Source: Rotaria sordida (taxonomy: Eukaryota > Rotifera > Eurotatoria > Philodinida > Philodinidae). Taken from it: a stretch of DNA of 64,000 nucleotides. Under the pieces are notes generated by a model, which made no database searches, was not told where the DNA came from, and saw nothing but the letters and a program-made list of their open reading frames with translations. Position 1 is the first letter of the stretch. Every line of letters starts with the position of its first letter. Location of the stretch: positions 124,001-188,000 of the forward strand of contig CAJNOL010000190.1 in assembly GCA_905250125.1 (NCBI GenBank), written 5' to 3'. Made by a program: the position numbers and the translations under genes. This document shows positions 13,957 to 28,900 of the stretch, one piece after another.

Positions 13957-16900
13957 ATGGGCTGTTCAAATGCTCGTTTATTGGTACAAACATCATTATC
14001 TGAACCAAATGCTATAACAAATTTAAATACGAATAATCCTCTCAATCCATTACCAACAACAGTAACAACATCCAATGAAACATCACCAATTGGTATTGTT
14101 ACTGATACAAATAATATAACAACACGAATGCATTTAACAGGAGTTGATCTTGTTGTTGAAAGAAATGGATCCTATACACTATTACTAACACCAAAAACTC
14201 ATAAACAGTTAATGCCCTATGTATTGCGAAAGAAACGATTTCGGTAAGAAAATTAATGGTGATAAACTTGATTGCGTTTTTATTCATCCGATGAATGAAT
14301 AAGAAGAAAAGTGAACTATATATATATATATCTATTGCGGTCTTCGCATATGCGTGCTCACACGCATAACGTATTGTTCGTCAATCAAATTAGAAGTTCG
14401 AGAGCTGAACAATACGCAAGGAAGAAGAGTGATTCGTGTGTAATGCTTCACATTTATTTCAAACTCACTCGATGCGCAAGCGCTTAGGCGTGTATGTGTG
14501 TCTATATACAAGGACCCACTCAAGAAGAAAATAGAGAGCAAAGTAATATAAAGAATGGATTGTGTGTTGTCAGGACTGAAATAGAATCGTTAGACAATGA
14601 ATATTCTCACCACAGACGTATTGTCTTTCTCTCTTTTTTTTTAATTTCTTAAAGAATGAACACATGAGGCGTCTGGGCCACATAATCGTTATCAATCATA
14701 TAAAAAAGATCTTCTTCTATATGATTGATATTGTCGCCTTACTCTATAAGTAGAAAAGCCTTTTGGCAAAAATAAAGAGAAACGCCGTTTCCTGACTCTT
14801 TTTTTTTTTATTCTCTGTTGCTGGTCAGCAATTGCATTGATTAGAATAAGTCTTTAGGCTTCGAAATCTACGTTTATATTTAAATCATGTTTGAATATTA
14901 AAAAAAAACCAGTGATTTCTGTTCGGAAAGAAAAGTAAAATTGACTATTTCCGGTAATAAGAGTATTGCTAAACGAATATATATATATATATATATAACC
15001 AGTATGATTTAATTTCATACAAAAGAGAATAGACCCTTCACATCACCACAAAGAGCAATTTGTTTTTCATAATTGATTCTTTATTTTAATATATATATAT
15101 ATATTTACTTTTTTTCATATGACAACAATAAAATATGTAGTTCTTTCTTTTGTAACCCTGATTTATTGATTGCTATATAAACACAGATGTCGCTAAAAAA
15201 GAGCATTCCATGAATAATATTCATTAAATTTCTATTAATACAAATATTCAAAATATTTAATGAAAAGGACAAAAAAAACCTATCTTATTTTCAATAAAAA
15301 TTAAAATAATAATATTGCCTATCATTGGTTACAAATGAAATTTCTTTCACAAAGACACAATACAGAAGAAAGAGAAAGAAAGAACATTGGTACCGTCTAT
15401 CATCAGACATTTGTCTAAAAGTACAAAAGAACAAAAGGTTATTTTTCTCTTTTTTTTTTCTTTTCTTTAGGATTCTCGTTGACAAATCTCGCTCGCAAGA
15501 AACATCTACTGTTAATGTACCATTATCATCTTATTATTTGACAAATAAAGAACGAATTATGGAAAATGATAAAGAATTAAAATTAAATGAAAAAAAATCT
15601 AAAAAACAAATAAACGATAATATGGAAACAACAATTGAAAATGTTCAACAAGTTGCAACAAATGAACTTGATAAAGCTAAAGCACGTTTTATTGGTGGTC
15701 GAAGTATTGATCGTGGTGATCCTGAAAATGAAAATATTCAATCAGATGATGAAGGTATGATTGAAGAAATTGTAACAACTGTTGAAGAAGATAAAGATCT
15801 TGAATGTAAAGTTAAAAAGAAAATTGAAACTAAAAAAACAATTGCAGAAGATCCTGAAACACATAATAAAATAACAAAAGTTGTTAAAACTGAAGTTACT
15901 GAAATAACACGTACAATAACAATTAATGATCAGCATGATCTTGAACGTGCTAAACGTGAATTAGGTATCGATGATGTTAGTAAATTATTATCATCAACAC
16001 AAATAAGATATAATACCCCAACATCGTCATCATGGATTGATCAACCACGTTTAATACATGTACAAGAAAAATATTATGAACCATCAAATGAAATAGTTAC
16101 ATCAGGTGATTTTCCATCTGATAGTCCAATAAAACAACATTCACCTACAATTAATCATAATGAACAAGAATCTAAACAAGACCAAACATTAGCTGATGCA
16201 ACAACTGTTGGACGTGGTCCTGTTACTGAAACATTATCGTCATCTTCTTCTCAACCAATATCATCACAACAACAACGACCAACAACAACAAATGATAAAT
16301 CAAAACAAATTGAAGTAAAACAAAAGAAAAAGAAATCAAGTCTTAATTTATGTTCATGTGCACGTAATACAACAAATGATCATGATGAAGAACAACGTAA
16401 ACAAAAAGCAGCAACTATAGTTGAACAAAAATCTAAACAAAAAAAGAAAGCATCAAGTACAACAACACAACCAATACTTACATCAACAAATATTGAAAAT
16501 GAATCTCAAAATCAAGGTCAAAAGTTAATATCCGATGATATTAAAAAATTAATTAAAGATAAAAAATCTTTATTAATTAATTATATACATTTAAAAATTT
16601 TTTTACCATCAAAATTATTTACAACAAATGAACAAGATTTAAAAGGAAGAAAAATTTCATCACGTATTCTTGATTTATTACAACATGATCGTTGTTCATC
16701 ATGGAATAATTTATTTGAACAATTAAAAAATGAATATTCAGAACAATTATCACCAAATTTATTTATTCAACCAATGGTTAAAACATATGAAGATTTATTT
16801 ACAACAAAACAATCAAATTTATTAAATACATTTTCAACAATACATAATGAAAAAGATATTAAAAATTCATCAGAAAATAGTGATTATATAACAATTGTAC

Positions 16901-19900
16901 AAACACATATTAATGAACGAGATCATCAACCAAATATTAGTGTTATTACTAAACCAATTGAAGATACACTTCAACGTTTACAACATCATGGTCAATCTGA
17001 TGAAAAAGGTTAATATATAAACGTTACTTTTCTTGCTTCTATATCTGGACTTTTTTGATGGATAGATCATTGTCATATATTTATATATTAGCCTTAGCGT
17101 TAAGAGTTGATTTTTTGTATCTTAGCATAACATCATCTCTATATCAAAAGACGATCTTTCTATAAGCATTTTTTTTTGCTTATTATATAGATAAATCACA
17201 GAAGAAGGAGAAAGAGAAGAGAAAAAAAAGAAAGAGATAATCGCTATAAGCTCTACCTAACGGATTTTTTTTTCTTTTATTATTTGCGATTGCATCATGA
17301 TGCCTCATTGAATATTTAGTTGACTGATTGCCATTACTGACGGTTAATAGTCTTACTATTTTTCCTTTCGCAAATAGAAAGAGAAGGAACATAAAAAAAA
17401 AGGTTACCATTATACAAGAACATTCGGTCATCTTAATTATGTTGAATACTAACACCAATGATGATCATCATCATCATAAATTAATAACATCACGAGGTAA
17501 AAAAACAATCAGCACTAAGAGAATAGAAGAGAAGAAAAAAAACGAAAGGATTTTTTTTTTTGTATACATTCACTTTGACAAACGAGTGAGAGGTCATGCC
17601 TTAGTTCGAACCGATGATTGGACAAACAATAGACACACACACACACATTGGTGACATAGGCATCTAGACATAGGTGTTTGTTTAAGGACAAATGAATAGA
17701 AAAAAAAAAGTGATCGTTCATCGACAGTTCAATATATCGATACTATGAGATTTCGTCGGTACGTTTTGTCTAAGTGCCATTGGATGCCGCCGGGACGTTA
17801 TTCTGATTCTTCTGGTAAGTTTTAATCGACTCGAACTACACACAACAAAAAAAACTAAAAAGAAACAAGTTCAACCATTTTATTCTTGAGCATTCGATTG
17901 CTTGTGAATAATCATCCTTTACTATACTATCCTATTGATCCTTGTTCATCATCCTATTACTCATATATGTCAATATTCAACGTAGGAACGAATATATGAT
18001 GTATTTATACACATATATAAAAAAGTGAATGTAGTACATTATACAGTGCAAATATATATATATATATTCAAGATTAGATAATAGTCCTACATATTCTCTG
18101 TTTTTTTTTTCATTTCTTTGTTGTAACTGTTCGTCTATTATTGTTGATATAACATCCATTAATCGAATATTGTTTAAGTTGATTTGTATAAATAAATGGT
18201 GTTACATGTAAATTTTGTAAATATTCAAATGAAATATATTCTGATATTTCATCTTGCGTGAAGTATTGAAAGATATTTCATTAGGATAATTATTAAAATT
18301 TGTTTTTATATGATTAGAGAAATTGATGAAGATGAAGATTGAAAATTCAATTTTGATGTCATTTATTATTTCCACCTATTTTGTCCGTTTACATACTTAC
18401 TTCTACGTTAACGCGCATAAAAAATTGTTTGATGCCTAGTAATGTCTCGATTTCACTTGCTTATTCTTTCGCTTTTTTTTTTGTCCTTCCAATTAGAATG
18501 AAGAACATTAGTAGCACAACTCCCTTGGTTTCTATTGTATAAATGTACATAAAAAAGAGAGAGAGAGAGAAAGAAAGAAAAAAAAATAAAAGAATGCTTT
18601 TTTAGAAATGAATAAAATAAAAAGAAAAAACGAAACACTTTTTTTTTTCTCTTCCTACTTTTAGTAATTGACGACGATCACGAAAAAAAACAACCAGCAT
18701 TAGTTCATACGAAAGACGTTGAAATGTCTGATAATATAAAGAAAAATTTACGTGTTTATAATGAAGAACAATTAATAAAAATGCTTGCTGATATATCACC
18801 ACATAAACCAATAACATTAGCTGAAGCAATAGCATATGGATATATTGATTTAGATGATCCAAAATTAGGTTTATCAAATGATACAATTCAACGTATGAAA
18901 AATTTATTTCGTCCATTATTATATGATGATGAATCAACATTAAATTTAATACGTATTAAACGTTCAGGTCAATATTTAACTGATTTTAATCTTAGTGAAA
19001 CAAATCCATTTGAAAAATTTCATCTATCACAACCATTTATATATCAATTACAACAATCATTTGAACCAACACTTGACTTAAATGAAAAACAATTTCGTTC
19101 ATTAACTGAAGCTATTTTAAATAATAAAGATGAATATTCTAATTTACAATTCGATATTGGAAGATCATTAATACCAGCTGATGATATGAAAGAATCATCA
19201 ACAAATGATTTTAGTCAATCTGATTCAGGTTATTCAATGACAACAGCAACATATGAAAGTTTAGCAAGTAAAATTAAAAATGAATTTGAACCAATAAATG
19301 AACCAACAACGGATCAATTGAATGAATCGAATAAAGTAAGTTTTTGATTTTCTTTTTATTATTATTATATTTTGATAATAAGATCAATATAAGAGAAATA
19401 TTAAGAAAAAAATCAATCAATTTTTCCAGAGTATAGGTCAAACTAATAGTACATATTCAAAAGAGATCGTAACAGAAACAGTTCAACAAACAAAAGAAAA
19501 TTTTGATGATAAAAAAAATGATTTAATACAAAAATCATCAAAATCAAATGTAACAACACCTATTTATATAAAAAAACGTAAATCAACTGGTCGATTTTCT
19601 TGTTTTGGAAATAAAAAAGCAAAAGCATCACTAGAACAACAGAATCAACCAATAATAACATCATCAATTACTCTAGATAATAATCAACAAATAAATATTC
19701 CTATTCAAGAAAAACCTACAATTGATTATACGATTTTGCCTGATGGTAAACGTATTTATATTGATGTTTTTCGTGATCGACCTGGCCTTGATATGTCATA
19801 TAAACCAAAAGATTTCGATACTCAATTCGTTCTACCTGTTGTAAGAAGACATTAAAAATCTATTTGCATCTATTCACCTTCTCTGCACGGTTATATCCTT

Positions 19901-22900
19901 TTTATACCTATTGCTTATTCATCCTTCAAATCAGTTGATAATACATATGTATATATGTTTACCTTGAGCAGATCATATTTGTATGCACATTCATTCCTGA
20001 TTTCCTTCGACATTCAGTAATTAGTTTACAAAAAAAAAGAGAAGTGATTTTATTCGCACGCTTTTTCTCTGCAGTATTAAATCTTACATTGATTTTTAAT
20101 TTTTCTTTAGACAAAATCACCAATTGATTATGAAAAATCAATAATACCTGAAAATACAGAATTACAATCAACTACAATTGAACAAAAACCAATTGTACAT
20201 TTAGAACCACGTTCACCAATAATCGAACCAATAAATCTTCAATCGGAAATAATCGATGAAAAACCAATTGTAAATTTAGATGCACAACAACCAAAAATTG
20301 AATCAATTAATGTTCAACCTGAAATTGTTAAACATAAAACAATAACACATTTAGAAGCACGATCACCAACAATTGAACCAATTGATGTTCAATATGAAAA
20401 AACATCAATTGTTGTTCCATTAACAAGAAAAACTGATGAATCAACTAGTTCAAAACCAACTATAAATTTACATGGTGCAGCTGTAGATTTACCTGAAATT
20501 GAATTAGTTAAACCAGGACCATTACCAACATTACCTATAACAAAAGAAAAACATAAAAAACCAAAAGAATTAGGTACAACTGACAAAACACCTAAAGTTA
20601 AAAAATCAACTGGTGGTTTATGTGCATCATGTTTTGGTACAAAAGCAGCTGAAAATAAGAAAAAAGAATTAACATCTAAAACTCTTCAAGCACCAATTGA
20701 ACAAAAGAAAATAATTGGACAAGAAAAAAAAGATAATATACCATCAACAACAATTATTTCATCAGCACCAACAATTGAATCAATACCAGTACCAGTATTA
20801 CCAACAAAAACAACAACAACAACAACAACAGATGAACAAGTTATTTTACCTAGTGTCGAAATCGATAAAGTTGAAGAACAAACTACTGGGGTAAATAAAT
20901 AAAAAGAAAAATTCAACTTAAACATTTCTTTTTTTTTAATAGGATCTTCCAAAATTAGAAGATCGTTTAGGTGCAACTATTGAAAAATTAATAATCACTG
21001 AAGAACCACATTATCAATTACCATCCAGCGAGCCTGTGCCGCTACCTGAATATTCAATACCAGAACCAAATACTTATGATACTCCTCGTTCATTGGAAAC
21101 ACCAACTATTGAAACACCAACTATTGAAACTACTCAAACAAATACAGAAGAAAAAGTAAACATTTATTTTTCTAATTTTTCACTTAATATGCTATAGAAA
21201 AGTCTTGACAAACGTATCAAACTAATTTTTTATCAGACATATTTTTCTAGAACAAACCTAAGAAGGAATAAAAATCTCTAAAAAAGATGTTATTAGCGCA
21301 ATCTCTATGGAATTAAAATCTGAAACATAATATAGGTGTTGTTTTTAATCACAAGAAAATTGTTTTATTTTATATATTCTGGGACATATTTCTTCACCAT
21401 CCGTTTATTTAGTCCTCTACAGATGCAATAAGGAAATAGTTTAATGAGACATTATTTTTACATAGTCTGTAATCGTCTATTAACAACGTCTGTGACATAG
21501 AGCAAGGACGTTTCTAAAGTGCTTTTGATGATCTCTAATGTGACGCTTCTTATTTGTTCTTGAAATATTGTCGTTCTCTTTGCTCCTTGGTTTCATTGAT
21601 TGTATGTGCATGACGTTTTATCCTTCTGTTGTCAACCCTTGCCGCCTTCTTGTTCTTCTTCTTCGTTGTACAGTGACTATGTATCATAAATTATTTTATC
21701 GTATCTGTCCTCATATTTAGATTATCTACTTCCTTGATCTCAATATTGCCTCTTTTCTCTCTCTCTCTCACGTTATATACAAGCAATAGATGATATATAA
21801 TAAATGAGATATTAGATGATTAAATTATGATTATTATCCAAATTCTCAACAGTCCTTTTATATTATGTTTCATAAGAGTTCTTGTAACTTCGTCATTGTG
21901 TAAGATCAAATTTTCTTATATGAGAAGTAGTATAAAAAAAATAGTTTTTTTCTAAAAGAGATTGTATAATTTGGTCATTTTCCAATCATAAGAAAAAAAT
22001 TTTTTTTTCGGCTAAGTTTCTATGTGTACGACATGTTTCGAACAAATAACGTACAAAGAATTCGATTCTTGCAAACGGCTATATAAAAAAAATTCTTACC
22101 AAAGCCAATATCGATAGAGGTTTTGATATATTCTTTTTTTGCTCATGTAATCCAACATAATTGAGAAATAGAAATTTTTTGAAGTTGGAAGAATTTCTTT
22201 AGAGGTATTTGCTTATATAGTCAAATAGAGTTTAATATATTTGTCAAGACTTTTTCATTACATGCTATTTATTTGATTTTTTGTTTTCTTAAGATTCTTA
22301 CAAGTGAAATATCTCCTGAAATTTTAACACTCGAAATAAAAAAACCTGTTGATGAAATTATGCCACCAATAGAACAAAAAATTGAATCAACAATAACAAC
22401 AAAATCAGAAACAATGCCAAATGTTGAAATAAATGAATCAACTAAAAAAGGTTCATATACATTACCAACAAAAAAATCTAAAACTAAAAAATCTAAACAA
22501 CCAAAAGTTAAAACCGAAAAAAAGCCAAGTCTATTTTCAACATTATTTCGTCATAGTGATCATAAATCTAAAGCACCAACACTTAATTTACCATCAGTTG
22601 AACAAGATTTAACACGAACAAAAGAAACACATACAAATACTAAGGTTCCATTACATGCACCAAATATTGATTTACCTAAACTTGATATATCATTACCAAA
22701 TTATGATCGACCTGAAGTTGATATGACAAGTGGACAAATAAAACAATCATCAGAATTTTCAATACCAGCTGTTGATTTACCACCAATACCGAATTTAAAT
22801 TTACCCGATACTAATAAATCAACAATTGATACACCAATTGATCCATTAAAAGTTCCAAATATACAATTACCTGAACTTCAATTAACATCAAATGAACAAG

Positions 22901-25900
22901 AAAATGTTAAATTACCTGAAATACATTTAAAATCTGAAAAAGAAAAATTACCCGACGTTTCATCAACTATTGGTATTAAAGATGATAATAAAATAGAAAA
23001 TTTACCAACAATTACAGATGGTTTAGCATTAGCATCACCTGTTAATGATATGTTAGCAATTCAAACTGATAAAAAAAATTTTCCGATTGAAACAGATTCA
23101 GTAAGATAATAAAGTAATTTTTTTTATTCATTTTCCTTCTTTTTTGTTTTTTGTCTTTTAGCCAATCCCAGATTTACCTAAAATACCTTCGAATGAAACT
23201 GAAATTCTAATTAAACCAGAATTATTATCAACTGAACAAAAATATACAACTACAGAAACACATTTTGTACAACCACCAGAATTACCAACAATAATTAATG
23301 TAAATTTTTTTTTTGATATAAAGAATTTTTATTATTTAAAATTTTTCTTTTTCTTTTAATTTAGAAACAAACAACTGAAAATTATGAAATTCCACCAAAA
23401 CTTCCTGATTTTACATTTCAAATGCCTTCAACAGAACCTATTTCAACATTATCAAGAGATATAAGTATATCTCCACCATCATTTGAAAATGAATTACCAA
23501 CAGATACATCAAGAATAGTTCCAGCTGTTGAAATTTCAACATCACCAATAAAATCTACTAAAAAACAAATTATTGAACCAAAAGTTGAAATTAAAAAAAA
23601 ATCATCAACACCTGCACTTTGTTCATGTTTTGGTAATAAATCTCAAACACAAAAAGAAAAAACAAAAACAATTGCTGCACCTAAAGCTAATTTACCGGAA
23701 GTTAATATACCTAGTCCATCATCAAATGTATCTTCAACATTAAAAACTAAAGGTTCATTACGTGCACCAAGTAATGATTTACCAGCAGTTGATTTAACAT
23801 TACCTCAAACAGAATCTGTTCGTTTACCAACAACTCATACAACTGAAAAAAAACGACAAGCACCAACAAAACCAATTGTTAATGAAGAAATTGTTTTATC
23901 TCGACCAATTGTTACAAGTTCAGAAGTTGTTCTACCTACTACAACAACACCAACAATAGATGATGTTCATTTACAACAAACTGATACTATTCGATCAATT
24001 GAAGTTAAAGCTGATGAAGATCTTTTAGTTAAACCATTGACTTTAGAAAAACAAATTGATGGTCAATCATCTATTACTGTACCATCAGTTGTCAATGAAA
24101 AACAATTAGACGAACAAATTAATATTCGATCACCAACTGTTATCGAAACACCATTAAAAGAAGAAGTTAAAATTGAATCAATTACTACAACAACTCCTAT
24201 TGAAAAGCAATCAGTAGAAGAAATCAAAGTATGTTTAACCTTAACTACATGATAATCAACACTCTAGTCTTATTCATTTAATTATATATCAAGATCATGA
24301 AAATAAAAGAAACACAGCAGGAGTTTTATAAGCATATATATATATATATATAATGCTTCTAGTCTTTTATTTCTCTTCACGCAAGGATTTCTTTATAAGG
24401 ATATTCCCCTAATGGAAGATGTGACCTCAACACAACTAAGAACACATATAGAGCTAAGAGCTTGGCATTTTCAATGGTATTTATGTTATATAAAGCATTA
24501 TATTACTATGAATTAGCTTATGAAAGGATTCTTTCTTGTTGATACTTTATTATAAATATTATCTAAACCAAGGAGAGATAACAATCTAAATAAGAAAAAA
24601 TCATTTTTTAGCCGGAGAAAATTCTTCAAATTCGATTAAAAGAAAAATGTATATTAAAGTAAATAGATAACAAGATTTTATTAAATAATAAAATATTCAT
24701 TTTTGAAGTAAACATTCATGAAATTTTATTATATTTTTTTTAATTTTAGGACAAACAAATTGAATCGAAAAAAGTTTCATCATTTGAAATAAAAGCACCA
24801 GCATTACATATACCCGATCTTGATTTAGCTGCTCCACCAAAAACTGATGCTTATATATCATCAATAAAACAAGAACAAACAACAACACAATCTCGTTCAG
24901 ACAGTGGCCTTGAAGCAATAATTTCATCTCATATTCATCCATCATCAACATTTGGTACAATTCAAACAATTGAAGATCTTAATCAACATCCATCACTTAG
25001 TTCAGGTTTAGGTAGTGAAATAATTGATAGTGTAACAACAAAAGATAAAACATTACCTGATATTCAACAACAAAATTTAACAACAGAATCAAAAATTGAT
25101 AATAGTTTATTAAAACATGATTTTACTCGTAAAATAACAATGAATGATGATTTACGTGCTAAATTAATATTTCGACAAAATGAATTAAAAAAATGTTTAG
25201 AAACTGAAATATCAAAATCAATTGATGATTTCGATACAAAAAAAGATCAAAAATCATTAAATAAAATTCTTACACATGCTATTGATTTAATTAAAGATAA
25301 GAAAGTAACAACATATCCTGAATTAAAACAAAAATTAATTGTTGAACATAAAAATGATGCTTTTATTGTTGATCCTGTTGTACGTTCACTTTATTTTACT
25401 ATTGAAAATCAAGGGTTAGATAATCTTGATAAACCAGAATTTCCATTGGCTATTCGTGATGTAAGTTATTATTAATGATTTTTCTTTCAGTTGTTGTTTA
25501 TTATTTGTTTATATTTATTTTAACAGATGGTTCGTCTTCCGGCTAAACAAACATATGAGACAGTAACACACATTAACAAAGATGTAAAAAAGTATGTTAT
25601 TAAGAAAATCATTTATTTATCATATACTCTGTGAAATACGATCCTTAACAGAAATGTTGAAGTATAGAAGTAGATATTCGTACGCTTCATAGACGTGGTT
25701 AAATGATTCTATAACGAAAATCATTCCTTGTCGCATTACATTAATATAAACAGAAGAAATCATTACTTCAAAAATAATAGATTTACTGACGAAAAACAAC
25801 AAAAATATGTCCAAATAAAAGTTATGATAAACTATTATAATCACAAGGAGATATAATGTATGTGAAAGCATACAGTAAATCATAGTTAAACGAACAAAGA

Positions 25901-28900
25901 TTTCGAATTTAGTGATCTAGATCTAAGTTTAAGTTACTATGTTTGATGATGATAGTTACTGAAATTAGATCTGCTTATGATCTGGAAGTGACATGTTGAT
26001 GGATGATGCAATAGTCTTGTTCTTAGAGATACGCCTCTAGATTCATATGATTCGAAAGTGATGTACTCTTTTTATTGTTCATATTTTTTTTGTTTGACTT
26101 TAGTTATCATTTGTCGTCTTCTGTCCTGTTAAATTTTATTTATTGTTTTTCTTTGTAGTCCCCGTACTTACGAGAGAACTTCTTCAGCTGTTGCTATCCA
26201 GTTTTAATGATTTTTTTTGGCTATAAATAAACTCTACAAGGATTCGGATTTGATTAAGTTAGAAGATTTTTTTTCTAGAAGTCCTATGTTTTCGAAAAAC
26301 TCCTATTTTCGAATTTTTATCTGAAACTCTGCGTATATAGAGAACTCAGTTAGAATAATTTGCTTAAAAAATTTACAAGCTTTGAACAAAATCTCTTCGA
26401 CATATGAAGCTTTCAAAAAATGTATATCCATGAACAAGAATCTATATCTTGAATGTTTCATATTTCGAAGAGATTTTGTTCAAAACTTCTGAATTTTATG
26501 GAAGTTGGTCTAATTGAGTTTTCTATATGCACTAAATTTCTGATCAAAATTTGAAAATATGAGTTTTCCAAAAATCTGAAGCCTGTCGAAAAAAAATTCG
26601 ATAGCTTAGTGAAATTCAAATTGTTTTGGAGCCTATCTATAGACAAAAAAATCTTTGGAATTAGAAAGAAACAATTGAAGACGTTCCCTCGTTACTTCTG
26701 ATACTTGCATTTGCTCTTCGCCTAATCTGTGTTTGTCATGACGGAAATTGTAGATAGATGGTCACAGATCGTAAATGAATAACATCTTGTTATAATATAA
26801 TAACTACTTTATTTCATTTGCGTAGAATTAAGTGAAGTGATGATGAAGAAATGTGTCCAAAAATAGATAGTATAAGACAATTTCCTTATGATTAGTAATA
26901 GCAGTTATATCGTGTTTCACATTTGAATCTCGAAGGGATTAGACTAAAAGTTTTTTTCTTCTTCTTCTTATTATTATAGAGAACCAACTCATACATCTCA
27001 AGAGCAACCAACAAATCGTTCGTGTTTAACATGTGGTCGTTCAAAATCTAAGCAAAAAACTTCATCAACAATACCAAAACCAACAACAACAATAACACAT
27101 ACTGGTTTACTCGATGAACGTCGTCGTGGACAATTAAATACACATCGTAATGAACTAGGTGATATTTTACGTGCTCATATTCAATCAAGTCAACCATCAA
27201 TAAGACAATTTCCTGAACATCCAAAAGAAATTGATAAAATAGTTCGTAAAAGTTTAATACTTCTAAATCAACCAAAAATTCTATCATATGAACAAATTCG
27301 TAATGATTTAAAAACTGAATATAAACAAACATTTTATCTTGTTGATCCGATAGTTGATATCACACGTGATACATTGGATCATTGTGATATAACACAAATG
27401 AAAGAAAAAATAAATCTTGATATATTAGATTCAAATATAACACAAACAGCTAATTTATATAATCAAATATATAATCAATCAAATTTATTAAGTACAGCAG
27501 AATATAATTTATTAAAATCTAATCAATTACAATGGTTAAATCAATATTTAATTGATAATGAATTAAAAATGAAAAAATTAACACGAAAACAAACAAAAGA
27601 ATTACATAAAATATTAAATCGTACATTAGATTTACTTTCATTAAATTTAATATATACATGGGATGAATTAAATGCACAATTACGACGTGAATTTCCTAAA
27701 GCACATGATTTATGTGATCGTTCAATTGAATTAATAAAACAAGCACAAAAAGATGGTTTATTATTATTACAACAATCACCAAATACAAATCAACAAGATT
27801 TAACATCAATTAATGTTATAAGTGCTAATGGAAAACGACGTGCATCATCATTATTAACTGAACGTGCAAAACAAAATATTCAAACAAATCGTAAAAAAAT
27901 TATTTCATCAATAACAAATTTATTATATGATTATAATAAACCATTATATAATGAAAATCAAATTGAAACATATGTTAATAAAACATTTCATTATTTAGAA
28001 GAAAAAAAAATTGGAGAATTTAAAACTTATAATGATTTAAAAGATAGATTAAAAAAAGATTTTAAACATAATCATGAAAAATTAATTGAACAAATTGTCG
28101 ATATTATTGAACAAGCACATGCTACCAATCAATTTGATGATATTGATAAACCAGAAGTACAAACTTTAATGAAAGATCGATTAGATGGAAAACGTAAATT
28201 TTTTATTAAAAAAAAAAAACCAAAAAAAATTCTCATTATCTATTTTTTTTTTAGCTTTAGTTATTAAAGAAATGTATGTTTCATTACCACCACGTACAGG
28301 TACTTATGGAACATCAAAATATACAAATGATGAATCTTCACGATATTTATCAACATCAATTAATGGTGATCAAACAATGAATAGTAGTACATCATCACAT
28401 CGTGTTGCTCGTGGTCTTAGTTGGCGTGAAGCAAATGAACGAGCTAGAATTTTATTTTATCGTGGTAAACATCCAGCTATACATTATGATGAACAAGCAG
28501 CTGGTTTTGATGTACGAATGTTACTTGAAACAACATCAGGTGGTACACAAGAAATACCTGTTACAGACAGTGATGTAAGATTTAGATTTGGGTCTTTCTT
28601 TCTCTAAGTCGACATTTTGCCGCTTCTGTTACGGTAGCGTAAATTATTTAGGAAGAGGCGTGTGAAGCCTGCCTGCTTCTGGAATCCGTTCATACAACGT
28701 ATTGCCTGCTTTTGAAAATTGTTCACGCAGCACCTTTTCTGTCTGGAACTCAATGACTCTGTACCTTCCCCTCCTTCATAGTAGCGCGTGGAGGAAAGAT
28801 TTCTTAGCAATGGAAAAAGGCACTGAATGGCATTAACAATAAGATTTAGACTGTTCTAGAATATTCGAAAGCCTTATCAGTGTTTCTAAGTTCAGTATGT

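Noticed and set aside
27048-27332. Minus-strand frame opposite exon 12 of the giant gene
   Set aside because: Leu/Val/Tyr-rich shadow of the A/T-ending codons of the plus-strand exon. The same holds for 18602-18940 and 24697-24969.
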